Shown here piece by piece: positions 8,621-15,620 of a stretch of 64,000 nt of DNA. The translations under genes were made by a program, and so were the position numbers. The notes under the pieces were generated by a model. It was not told the DNA's origin. It did no database searches and saw only the letters and a program-made list of their open reading frames with translations. Each line of letters starts with the position of its first letter. Within the stretch, counting starts at the first letter, position 1. The stretch is from DASRDR01 sp044867785 (GTDB taxonomy: Bacteria > Methylomirabilota > Methylomirabilia > Rokubacteriales > DASRDR01), in assembly GCA_044867785.1 (NCBI GenBank), contig JBIOVM010000170.1:38120-102119 (forward strand). Direction: 5' to 3'.

Positions 8621-8948
8621 ATGGGTCCCAGCGCCGGTTTCTCTACCGGCTCCAGCCGACGCGCCCGATCATGCTCGCCGACGGCCTGGCGGCCGCCGAG
8701 CGCGCCGCCGTCCCGGAGCACGTCGCGTATCTCGAGCGGCTGGCGGAGATCGGGACCGTGCTTCTGTTCGGACGCACCCAGACCACGGACGCCGCCACCT
8801 TCGGGATCGTGATCCTTCGGGCCGACTCGCCCGAAGCCGCCCGGAGGATCATGGCGGAGGATCCGGCGGTCCGGGCCGGCGTGATGCGCGCCGAGCTCTT
8901 CCCGTTCCGCATCGCCGGCGTGGCCCACGCCTCGCGCCGGCGCCCTGA
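8621..8948 (+). pseudogene. YciI-like protein gene, apparently broken at both ends
   Basis: A frame from 8638 encodes a YCII-related domain (FLYRLQPTRPIMLADG, then YLERLAEIGTVLLFGRTQ, then GVMRAELFPFRIAG). The natural ATG at 8621 is in another frame (MGPSAGFSTGSS), and the frame does not stop where the domain ends: the nearest TGA, at 8946, is also out of frame, and translation would run on through the antisense metallohydrolase gene. The only in-frame ATG (8671) would remove the first strand. Two single-base shifts, or sequence errors, would explain this. The family's role is uncertain. Confidence 0.55.
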
Positions 8949-8951
8949 TCC

Positions 8952-9809
8952 TCAGCCCGCATCGGCCCGCGCACCGAGATCCAGCGACAGCCCCTCGGTG
9001 CCCGGGATGAGGTCGAAGGGCAGCTGCGCGTCGCCGCACGCCTGGTCGAGGAGCCGGCCGAGCGTCTCGTCGTCGTGCGAGGGATCGTGGTGGAACGTCA
9101 CCAGCCGCCGCGCGCCGGTGGCGGTGGCGAACGCCAGCGCGTGGCTCAGCGCGCTGTGGCCCCAGCCGACGTGGTCGGCGTACTCGGCCCCGCTGTACTG
9201 CGAGTCGTGGATCAGCGCGTCCACGCCCTCGGCGAGCGCGAACCCGGAGACCCAGTCGGGCGCGGCCGGCAGCCGGCCGATCCCCAGCGCCGGCTCGTGG
9301 TCCGGCAGGTACGCGAGCCGGGCGCCGTCCGCGGTCACGCGGTACCCGACGGTCGGGCCCGGATGGCACACGAGCGCGGCGCTCATGTCGAACGGGCCGA
9401 TCGCGAACCGTTCGAAGGGCACGTCGTGCAGGACGAGCTGGCACGGCAGGTCCCTGAGCCGCACGGGGAAGAGCGGCGGGGACAGATAGCGGGTGAGCCG
9501 CTCGCGCAACGCCTGCGTCGTGGACGGGGGCCCCCAGAGATGCACCTCGCGTCCCGTCTCGAAGAAGGGGGCGAAGAAGCCCAGCCCCTGGATGTGGTCC
9601 ATGTGCAGGTGGGTCAGGAGGACGTCGACCCGCCGGCCTTCGCCGCGCAGCGCAGCGCCCAGGCGCCGGATGCCGGTGCCGGCGTCCAGGACGAGGACGC
9701 TCCCGTCGGCGGCGCGGACCTCGACGCACGACGTATTGCCGCCGTAGCGCAGCGTCTCGGGGCCGGCCGCCGCAAGCGAGCCGCGCGTGCCCCAGAGGGT
9801 GAGCCTCAT
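8952..9809 (-). CDS. MBL-fold metallo-hydrolase
   Basis: A 285-residue metallo-beta-lactamase-fold protein. The start is the ATG at 9809 (MRLTLWGTRGS), overlapping the PAS gene stop by four bases (ATGA). The metal motif H-x-H-x-D-H is in HLHMDHIQGLG near residue 82, with further ligands likely in VCHPGP, ALIHDSQY and FHHDPSHDDE. The N-terminal GTRGSxxxxGPETxRYGGNTSC pattern marks the subgroup often coupled to signalling modules, including cyclic-nucleotide phosphodiesterase-like enzymes. The overlap with a PAS protein suggests co-regulation; the substrate is not known. Confidence 0.88.
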   Translation of the reverse strand: MRLTLWGTRGSLAAAGPETLRYGGNTSCVEVRAADGSVLVLDAGTGIRRLGAALRGEGRRVDVLLTHLHMDHIQGLGFFAPFFETGREVHLWGPPSTTQALRERLTRYLSPPLFPVRLRDLPCQLVLHDVPFERFAIGPFDMSAALVCHPGPTVGYRVTADGARLAYLPDHEPALGIGRLPAAPDWVSGFALAEGVDALIHDSQYSGAEYADHVGWGHSALSHALAFATATGARRLVTFHHDPSHDDETLGRLLDQACGDAQLPFDLIPGTEGLSLDLGARADAG

Positions 9810-10201
9810 GCGAGCCGCTCCTCCCAGAAGATCGCCACGGCGCCGAGGTGGCGCCGGCCCTGCCCTTCGAGGGGGAACGCGGTCACGGCGATTCGCCGCG
9901 GCACGCCGTCCAGACCCCGAATCGCCATGGCGCGGTGGGCGGCGCGACGCTTCTGGAGCGCGATCGAGAGCGGCAGCTCCTCCGCCGAGAGCGGGCTCCC
10001 GTCCTCGGCCGTCGGGGTGAACGCCGTCGACCACTCGGCGAGCGGCATCTCCCCCGTCTCGTCGTAGCGGCGGCCCAGGAGTCGCTCGGCCGGCTCGTTG
10101 TAGTAGAGGAGGCTCCCGTCCGGATCGACGAGGAAGATCGGCACCGCCAGATAGCTGGCGAGCTGCCGCATGAGGATGAGCTCGACGGCCTTCTGCGCCA
10201 T
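9806..10201 (-). CDS. Stand-alone PAS domain protein
   Basis: A 131-residue protein that is essentially one PAS fold: YLAVPIFLVDPDGSLLYYN, then EPAERLLGRRYDE, and ending with VTAFPLEGQGRRHLGAVAIF. No transmitter, HTH or cyclase domain is attached. It is translationally coupled to the downstream MBL-fold hydrolase through an ATGA overlap, and a GAGGG ribosome site precedes its start. It probably binds a small ligand or cofactor and acts on a partner protein; the MBL enzyme is the obvious candidate, but this is inference. Confidence 0.85.
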   Translation of the reverse strand: MAQKAVELILMRQLASYLAVPIFLVDPDGSLLYYNEPAERLLGRRYDETGEMPLAEWSTAFTPTAEDGSPLSAEELPLSIALQKRRAAHRAMAIRGLDGVPRRIAVTAFPLEGQGRRHLGAVAIFWEERLA

Positions 10202-10280
10202 CGCGACCCTCCGTCTCTCGCGCGGCCGCCGACCGGGCGGCGGCGGCCTCAGCGCGCGCTCGGCCCGGGTCTCGGCGTGG

Positions 10281-10976
10281 TCACCGGGCAGGCGCGAGCC
10301 AGTCGGCCAGCTCCGTCAGCGTGGGGAACTCCTGGTCGGCCTTGCCCCCGTCGGAGGGCGCGTCGCCGTTCCGGTTGATCCACGCGGTCGGCAGACCGAG
10401 CGCGCGAGCCGGCACCATGTCGTGGAAATAGCCCTGGCCGACGTGGAGCCACCGGCGATTGCCGATTGTCCGGCGGGCCGCCTCGAAGTGCGGAGGGGCG
10501 GGCTTGTACGACCGGACCTGCTGGGCGGTGACGATCAGCTCGAACTCGACGGTGAAGTGCCGGCGACTCGCCGCGAGCAGGTCGTCGTCGATGTTCGAGA
10601 GGATGCCCAGCCCGCAGCCGCCGGCGCGCAGGCGCTCGAGCGCGGCGTTGGTGTCGGGGAACGGGACCCAGCCCGGTACGCTGTCCGCGAGGAACCCCGC
10701 GCGAGCGGGGTCGAGCTCCCAGCCCAGGCGCGCTCCGACGCGACGCGCCGATTCCGCCAGCACCTCCCGATACGGCCGGTAGGGGCCCGCCTCGACCTCA
10801 CGCTCGACCGCCATGTACGCCTGGAGGACGGCCGCGCGCTCGAGCCGGCGGCCGTCCGCCCAGGCGGCGCGGTGGAAGGCCCGGGCCAGGCCGCCCTCCC
10901 AGTCGACGAGCGTGCCGTAGCAGTCGAACGTCACGACGTCGTACGGAGGCACGGCGCCCTCGCCTAGGGGAGCCAC
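10281..10976 (-). CDS. HAD-family hydrolase, haloacid dehalogenase type II-like
   Basis: A 231-residue HAD enzyme. Motif I is FDCYGTLVDW with the nucleophilic Asp near residue 18; motif II is LSNIDDD; motif III lysine lies in SYKPAPPHFEAA; the distal acidic part is HVGQGYFHDMVPA. This pattern matches the type II haloacid dehalogenase/epoxide-type branch. The ATG at 10976 overlaps the pxpA stop by 13 bases; a GTG at 10952 would avoid the overlap and still keep motif I. It is the last gene of the oxoproline module, though no biochemical link is evident. Confidence 0.85.
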   Translation of the reverse strand: MAPLGEGAVPPYDVVTFDCYGTLVDWEGGLARAFHRAAWADGRRLERAAVLQAYMAVEREVEAGPYRPYREVLAESARRVGARLGWELDPARAGFLADSVPGWVPFPDTNAALERLRAGGCGLGILSNIDDDLLAASRRHFTVEFELIVTAQQVRSYKPAPPHFEAARRTIGNRRWLHVGQGYFHDMVPARALGLPTAWINRNGDAPSDGGKADQEFPTLTELADWLAPAR

Positions 10977-11737
10977 TCCCGGAGCGGCCGCACCCGGACG
11001 TCGGCCGCTTCGAGCCCCTCGCGCACGGCGCGGACGATGCGCTCAGCCCCTGGGGTGTCGCCGTGACAGCAGATCGTCTGCACGGACAGGTCGATGTCGA
11101 CGCCGTCGATGGTCCGAACCTTGCCCTCGGCCGCCATGCGCACGGCCTGGGCCGCCGCCCGCCCGGGATCGGTGATGAGCGCGCCCGGCTTCCGGCGCGA
11201 CACCAGGGTCCCGTCGACCTCGTAGGCTCGGTCCGCGAAGCCCTCGGACGCCACCCGCACGCCCATCTTCCGGCAGTGCGCGTCGTACTTGCCGGAGGCG
11301 AGCGTCATGAGGATGAGCCGCTCTCCCGACTCCCGCGCCGCTTGCCCGATCGCCTCCGCGATCGCCTCCTGCTGCTCGGCCATCGTGTAGAGGATGCCGT
11401 GGGGCTTCACGTGCTGGAGGTCGGCGCCGGCCGCGCGGCAGAACTCCCGGACCGCGCCGGTCTGGTAGCAGACGTAGTCACGGAGCTCCGCCGGCGTGAC
11501 GTCCATGACGCGGCGGCCGAACCCCATGAGATCCGGGAGCGACGGGTGCGCCCCCAGCGCGACCCCGTGCTGCTGCGCGAGGGCCACGGTCTTGCGGATG
11601 ACGTGCGGGTCGCCGCCGTGGAACCCGCACGCGATGTTAGCCGACGTGATGTACGGCATGATGGCCTCGTCGGCGCCGAGGGTCCATCGCCCGTACGACT
11701 CGCCCATGTCGCAGTTCAGGTCGATCACGCTCGCCAT
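10964..11737 (-). CDS. pxpA: 5-oxoprolinase subunit A (LamB/YcsF family)
   Basis: A 257-residue LamB/YcsF protein. PxpA with PxpB and PxpC forms a prokaryotic 5-oxoprolinase that opens pyroglutamate to glutamate using ATP. Signature blocks are DLNCDMGESYG at residue 6, NIACGFHGGDP near 34, ALGAHPSLPDLMGFGRR near 60 and HVKPHGILYTM near 108. The gene lies downstream of pxpC and pxpB in the usual operon order. Full length for the family. Confidence 0.93.
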   Translation of the reverse strand: MASVIDLNCDMGESYGRWTLGADEAIMPYITSANIACGFHGGDPHVIRKTVALAQQHGVALGAHPSLPDLMGFGRRVMDVTPAELRDYVCYQTGAVREFCRAAGADLQHVKPHGILYTMAEQQEAIAEAIGQAARESGERLILMTLASGKYDAHCRKMGVRVASEGFADRAYEVDGTLVSRRKPGALITDPGRAAAQAVRMAAEGKVRTIDGVDIDLSVQTICCHGDTPGAERIVRAVREGLEAADVRVRPLREWLP

Positions 11738-11792
11738 CGCGTCACTCCTCCTGGGCGCCGCGGGCCGATCGGCCCGGCGTCGCCGGTTCGGT

Positions 11793-12743
11793 TCATCCCG
11801 CGACCGCGGGACCCGCGGCGCGCTCGAGCCAGGCGGCTTCGGCCCCGAGCGCCGCGTGAGCCTCTTCCAGCGTCACCTGCCGGAAGCGCACCCGGTGGCC
11901 CGGCCGCGTCTGACCGATCGCGCCGATGTCGACCCCGATCACGGTGGCGATCTTCGTGTAACCGCCCGTGGTCTGGCGATCCACCAGCAGCACGATCGGC
12001 TGCCCCTCGCCGGGCACCTGGATGCCGCCCAGCGGGATGCCGTCCGAGACGATGTCGTGGCCCCGGGCGTGCGCGATCACGGGCCCCTTCAGACGATACC
12101 CCATCCGGTCGGCCTGGGGAGTGACGTCGTAGGGGCTCTCGAGGAAGGCGCGAATGCCCTCCGCGGTGAAGCGGTCGTCCTGCGGGCCCAGGATGACGCG
12201 GCATTCCCGCTCGGCCGGATATTCGGGCCGGAGCGGCGCCGGGACCGCGCGGCCCTCGCGCCCGGCACCGGCCGGCGCGCCGATCGCGAGCGCGTCGCCT
12301 TTCTGGAGCGCCCGGCCCTCGAGCCCCCCGAGCCGCCCCCGGAGGTAGGTCGCGCGCGAGCCCAGCGCGCGCGGAACGTCGAGCCCGCCCACCACCGCGA
12401 CGTAGGCACGGCAGCCGGCGCTCGCCATCTGGAAGGCGAGCACGTCGCCCGGCTGGACGCGAACGGCCGTCCAGGTCGGCGCCTCGTGCCCGTTGATCGT
12501 GAAGCCCATCGGGGCTCCCGTCACCGCGACGACCGCGGAGCGCCGGGCCTCGAGGCGGGGACCCTTGATGGTGCATTCCAGCGCGGCCGCCGTGTCCGGG
12601 TTCCCGACCAGCCGGTTGGCGACCAGGAAGGCGACGCGGTCCATCGGCCCCGACGGCGGGACGCCCACACGCTGATAGCCGAAGCGACCGAGGTCCTGGA
12701 TCGTGGTCAGGAGGCCGGGATCGGCGACGACGAGCGTGCTCAG
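11793..12743 (-). CDS. pxpC: 5-oxoprolinase subunit C (biotin-dependent carboxyltransferase-like), probable CTG start
   Basis: A PxpC/KipA-family subunit with GVPPSGPMDR, LECTIKGP, RAYVAVVGGLDVP, GYRLKGP and VDRQTTGGYTKIA blocks. The first ATG/GTG/TTG in frame (GTG at 12668) would delete the family's conserved N-terminus, which is clearly encoded upstream as LVVADPGLLTTIQDLGRFGY. Between the in-frame TAA at 12761 and that block there is no ATG, GTG or TTG. A CTG at 12743 preceded at seven bases by GAGGG is the best start, giving 316 residues. The alternative is a 291-residue truncated product from 12668. Confidence 0.85.
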   Translation of the reverse strand: MSTLVVADPGLLTTIQDLGRFGYQRVGVPPSGPMDRVAFLVANRLVGNPDTAAALECTIKGPRLEARRSAVVAVTGAPMGFTINGHEAPTWTAVRVQPGDVLAFQMASAGCRAYVAVVGGLDVPRALGSRATYLRGRLGGLEGRALQKGDALAIGAPAGAGREGRAVPAPLRPEYPAERECRVILGPQDDRFTAEGIRAFLESPYDVTPQADRMGYRLKGPVIAHARGHDIVSDGIPLGGIQVPGEGQPIVLLVDRQTTGGYTKIATVIGVDIGAIGQTRPGHRVRFRQVTLEEAHAALGAEAAWLERAAGPAVAG

Positions 12744-12830
12744 CGGGCTACCCTCGGCTTAGTCGATCCGACGGCCTTCGGCGAGTGGCGCACGCTCCGG
12801 CCCCTCCCGCCGCCCCTGGCGGCCCCCCGG

Positions 12831-13565
12831 TCACGCCGCGTCCTCGATGCGGGGACGGTAGGCGCCGGCCGCCACGCGCTCGGCGACGGCGTCGAACTCC
12901 GCCGCGTCGATCGGCCGGAAACGGACGTGATCCCCGGCCCGGAGGAGGATGGGGTCGGGCGCGGCGGGGTCGTAGAGCCGCACCGGCGTCCGCCCGAGCA
13001 GCCAGAAGCCACCCGGGCTCTCCACGGAGTAGATGGACGTTTGCGTGCCGCCGATCCCGACGCTGCCGGCGGGAGTCTTGATCCGGGGCCGGTCGAGGCG
13101 CGGGATCGTGAGCTCGGGTGGCTGGCCGGCCATGTACGGAAGCCCCGGCGTGAAGCCGACGAAGTACACGTAGTGCTCGGTGCCGGCGTGGAGGCGGACG
13201 ACGTCCTCGGGTGTCAGCCCGAGCCGGCGGGCCACCGTCTCCAGATCGGGTCCGTGCACGCCCCCGTAGGCGCACGGAAGCTCCACCCGGCGGCCGGCGG
13301 GGGGGCGTGCGACTGCGAGGCCGGCGACCAGGTCCGAGAGCCGCGCGCGGAGCGTGGCCCATGGCAGGACGAGCGGGTCGTAGTGGACGAGGAGGGACCG
13401 GAACGTCGGAATCGTGTCGACGAGCCCCGGCAGCCCCGCGTCGAGGAGCAGGCGCTCGAGCGTCAACGCGCGGGTGTTGGCCTCCCGCGAGATGTCGTCG
13501 CCCAGCTCGACCGACACCGCCCCGTCCCCGGCGGGGAGAAAGCGCGGCGTCGAGTAGACGCCCAT
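12831..13565 (-). CDS. pxpB: 5-oxoprolinase subunit B (KipI family)
   Basis: A 244-residue KipI-family allophanate hydrolase subunit 1-like protein. GDGAVSVELGD is at residue 13, TFRSLLVHYDP near 54, and the hallmark VGFTPGLPYMAGQP and GSVGIGGTQTSIYSVESPGG blocks are in the middle. It is the partner of PxpC in the ATP-dependent 5-oxoprolinase. It lies 22 bases downstream of the DUF1445 gene and is followed by pxpC. The order DUF1445-pxpB-pxpC-pxpA holds the same families as the Bacillus ycs-kip cluster. Confidence 0.93.
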   Translation of the reverse strand: MGVYSTPRFLPAGDGAVSVELGDDISREANTRALTLERLLLDAGLPGLVDTIPTFRSLLVHYDPLVLPWATLRARLSDLVAGLAVARPPAGRRVELPCAYGGVHGPDLETVARRLGLTPEDVVRLHAGTEHYVYFVGFTPGLPYMAGQPPELTIPRLDRPRIKTPAGSVGIGGTQTSIYSVESPGGFWLLGRTPVRLYDPAAPDPILLRAGDHVRFRPIDAAEFDAVAERVAAGAYRPRIEDAA

Positions 13566-13587
13566 CCGGTCGGGAGGCGCCGCGCGG

Positions 13588-14373
13588 CTAGAGCGCCGCG
13601 AGCGCGTGGTCCGGGAGGTCGGTGACGAACATGTGGCCGGGCGCGTGGGTGATCACGAGCGGCGCCTTGGCTTCGAGCGCCACCGCCTGGGGCGTCACCC
13701 CGCACGCCCAGAACACCGGCTGCTCGCCGGCGAGCAGCGTGGGCGGCTCGCCCCAATCGGGCTTCATCACGTCGGCCACGCCGATCAGCCCCGGATCGCC
13801 CACGTGGACGGGCGCCCCGTGGGCCATCGGATAGCGCGCCGTGACGGTCACCGCCCGCGGCACGAGCGGCGCGGGAATCGGCCGCATGGACACCACCATG
13901 GGACCCCGGAAGGCGCCGGCCGGACGGCACTGGACGTTCGTCCGGAACATGGGGACGATCCGCTGCTCCTCGATGTGGCGCACGGGAACGCCCGACTGCA
14001 AGAGCGCCGACTCGAACGTGAAGGAGCAGCCGAGGAGGAAGGCGACGAAATCGTCCCGCCACTCGTGCGTGATGTCGGTCACCTCGGCCGTGAGACGCCC
14101 GTCCCGATAGATCCGGTACTTCGGGACGTCCGAGCGGAGGTCGGCGCCGGGCGCGACACCCGCGGGCTCGGGATTCCCCGGATCGGTGACCTCGATCAGG
14201 GGGCAGGGCCGAGGGTTCCGCTGGCAGAAGACCAGGAAATCGTAGGCTTGCGCCTGGGGCAGGATCACGAGATTCGCCTGGACGTACCCGGGCGCCAGCC
14301 CGGCGGTTCCCCCCGTGTAGCGCCCCTGCCGAATGGCCTGCCGGATCTCCTTCGGTGTCCGCCCGGGCTCCAT
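13588..14373 (-). CDS. DUF1445 / YcsI-like putative hydro-lyase
   Basis: A 261-residue member of the DUF1445 family, which includes D-glutamate cyclase homologues and is regularly linked to oxoprolinase genes. Conserved segments are GLAPGYVQANLVILP near residue 30, FLVFCQRNPRPCPLIEVTD, THEWRDDFVAFLLGCSFTFE and FWACGVTPQ with ITHAPGHMFVTD near the C-terminus. The start at 14373 has GGAGG eight bases upstream; a longer frame would extend through the repeat at 14472. It heads the leftward pxp operon. It may feed 5-oxoproline or a related cyclic acid to PxpABC, which is inference. Confidence 0.88.
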   Translation of the reverse strand: MEPGRTPKEIRQAIRQGRYTGGTAGLAPGYVQANLVILPQAQAYDFLVFCQRNPRPCPLIEVTDPGNPEPAGVAPGADLRSDVPKYRIYRDGRLTAEVTDITHEWRDDFVAFLLGCSFTFESALLQSGVPVRHIEEQRIVPMFRTNVQCRPAGAFRGPMVVSMRPIPAPLVPRAVTVTARYPMAHGAPVHVGDPGLIGVADVMKPDWGEPPTLLAGEQPVFWACGVTPQAVALEAKAPLVITHAPGHMFVTDLPDHALAAL

Positions 14374-14471
14374 CGCGCTCGCCTCCTGGGTCCTCGGTCG
14401 AGGTCGGATCTTCGCGCCGCCGGCCCCCGCCGTCATCGCCGGCTCGGGTCCTTCCGGTGGCGCGTCGGGTG

Positions 14472-14499
14472 AAATGTCGGGAAGTGAAAGTCTGACCCC
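14472..14499 (+). repeat. Third copy of the 28-base REP-like arm
   Basis: These 28 bases are identical to 5167-5194 and to the complement of 5112-5139. Here no inverted partner follows; instead a short ccggcatt/aatgccgg hairpin lies just downstream (about 14498-14525). The copy is in the divergent gap between the pxp operon and the small secreted protein gene. Read rightward it offers ATG plus nine codons (MSGSESLTP), but no credible gene continues from it. Confidence 0.9.
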
Positions 14500-14585
14500 G
14501 GCATTATGGCCCACGGAGAGAATGCCGGCAACGGGCCTCGCCTGTTGGGTTGACAGGCGGCGGGGTGGAGGCGTAGCGTCGAGCT

Positions 14586-14939
14586 ATGGCTCTATGGGCA
14601 CGTGTCGCGGCTGTCAGCGCCCTCGCGGTGGCGCTGGGGGGCGGGATGGCGTACGCGGGCAGCGACCCGACCACCGCGGCGGGGACGCTCGCGGCGCCCG
14701 TTACGCCGAGCCCGGCGAGCGAGCTGCCGCTGGTCCTCTCGATCCGCGCCCTGTCCGTCGGTCCGACGGCGTTTCCCCAGGTTCCAGAGGTCGAGCGCGT
14801 CACCGCGCCGACCGGAGCCGGGACCACCCGCTGGCCCACGGGCGAGATCGCGAAGGGTGTCTACCTCCACGTGAACCCGGTGTGCCTCCCGGGCGTGGAC
14901 GAGCCCCTCATCCCCAGCGCGCGCCCGCGTCGCCGCTAG
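14586..14939 (+). CDS. Small secreted protein of unknown function
   Basis: A 117-residue protein with a clear signal peptide (MALWARVAAVSALAVALGGG, then MAYAGS, cleavage after AYA). The mature chain is Pro/Ala/Thr-rich and includes LPLVLSIRALSVGPTAFPQ and GEIAKGVYLHVNPVCLPG, with one cysteine. No family was recognised. The stop codon lies inside a 20-base tandem duplication. The next gene starts 69 bases downstream on the same strand, so co-transcription is possible. Confidence 0.6.
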   Translation: MALWARVAAVSALAVALGGGMAYAGSDPTTAAGTLAAPVTPSPASELPLVLSIRALSVGPTAFPQVPEVERVTAPTGAGTTRWPTGEIAKGVYLHVNPVCLPGVDEPLIPSARPRRR

Positions 14940-14974
14940 CATCCGTCGCGCGCGGCTAGCATCCGTCGCGCGCG
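14935..14974 (+). repeat. Perfect 20-base tandem duplication
   Basis: Two adjacent identical 20-base units (14935-14954 and 14955-14974) begin gctagcatccgtcgcg. The first unit contains the stop codon of the preceding secreted protein gene. It probably arose by slippage or local duplication. Confidence 0.9.
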
Positions 14975-15008
14975 CGGGCCGCTCGAGCGCGCCCGCCCCG
15001 ACCTTCCC

Positions 15009-15527
15009 GTGACGATCTCGGTGTTCCGGGTCCGCGGTGCGACCGTCGCCGATGCCGCCCCGATCTGCCGGATCTACAACCAGGGCATCGAGGACCGGGT
15101 TGCCACGCTGGAAACCGAGCTGCGGACACCCGCGGAGCGCGCCGAGTGGCTCCGGGCGCGGGACGCGCGGCATCCCGTGCTCGTCGGCGAGGCCGACGGG
15201 GTCGTCGTGGGATGGGCGAGCCTCAACGTGTTCAACGCCCGCCGGGCGTACGACCAGGTCGCCGACCTCTCCCTCTACGTCGAGCGCGAGTGGCGGGGCC
15301 GGGGCGCCGGGCGCCAGCTCCTCGAGGCACTCGTCGCGAGGGCGCGCGATCTCGGCTTCCACAAGCTCGTGCTGGCTGCGTTCCCCTGGAACGAGGCCGG
15401 CATGCGCGCGTACCGGCGGGCGGGCTTCCGCGACGTAGGGGTCTACCGGGAGCAGGGGCGACTGGACGGGCGCTGGGTCGACACGATCGTCATGGAGAAG
15501 ATCCTGGACGGCCCCAACGCCCACTGA
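15009..15527 (+). CDS. GNAT N-acetyltransferase, phosphinothricin/amino acid type
   Basis: A 172-residue GNAT enzyme of the phosphinothricin acetyltransferase / L-amino acid N-acyltransferase branch. IYNQGIEDRVATLE near residue 24 is typical of that branch, and the acetyl-CoA loop is EWRGRGAGRQLLEALV near 96 followed by KLVLAAFPWNEAGMRAYRRA. The GTG start at 15009 gives a normal N-terminus. Such enzymes acetylate an amino group on small molecules such as methionine derivatives or glufosinate-like compounds; the physiological substrate here is unknown. A REP-like element follows the stop. Confidence 0.9.
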   Translation: MTISVFRVRGATVADAAPICRIYNQGIEDRVATLETELRTPAERAEWLRARDARHPVLVGEADGVVVGWASLNVFNARRAYDQVADLSLYVEREWRGRGAGRQLLEALVARARDLGFHKLVLAAFPWNEAGMRAYRRAGFRDVGVYREQGRLDGRWVDTIVMEKILDGPNAH

Positions 15528-15528
15528 C

Positions 15529-15618
15529 GGGGCTCAGACTTCGACGGGCCCAGACTTCGCCATCGGGACGCTCCCGCCGGCCATCGGCCGAAGCGCCCCG
15601 ATGGCGGGGTCTGACCCC
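15529..15618. repeat. Imperfect REP-like palindrome between convergent genes
   Basis: Outer arms ggggctcagac (15529-15539) and gtctgacccc (15609-15618) flank an inner 15-base stem (15558-15572 with 15592-15606, one mismatch). The outer arms match the 'ggggtcagac' end of the 5.1-kb palindrome. The element fills the gap between the convergent GNAT and LarA-like genes and may also act as a bidirectional terminator, though no T-run is present. Confidence 0.75.
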
Positions 15619-15620
15619 GC

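Noticed and set aside
12740..13012. Short leftward frame overlapping pxpB and the pxpC leader
   Set aside because: Arg/Pro-rich translation in a shifted frame of pxpB with no ribosome site; shadow.
14475..14959. Possible gene beginning MSGSESLTP in the repeat copy
   Set aside because: The frame past the repeat has no family features and overlaps the secreted protein in another frame; the start is a by-product of the repeat.
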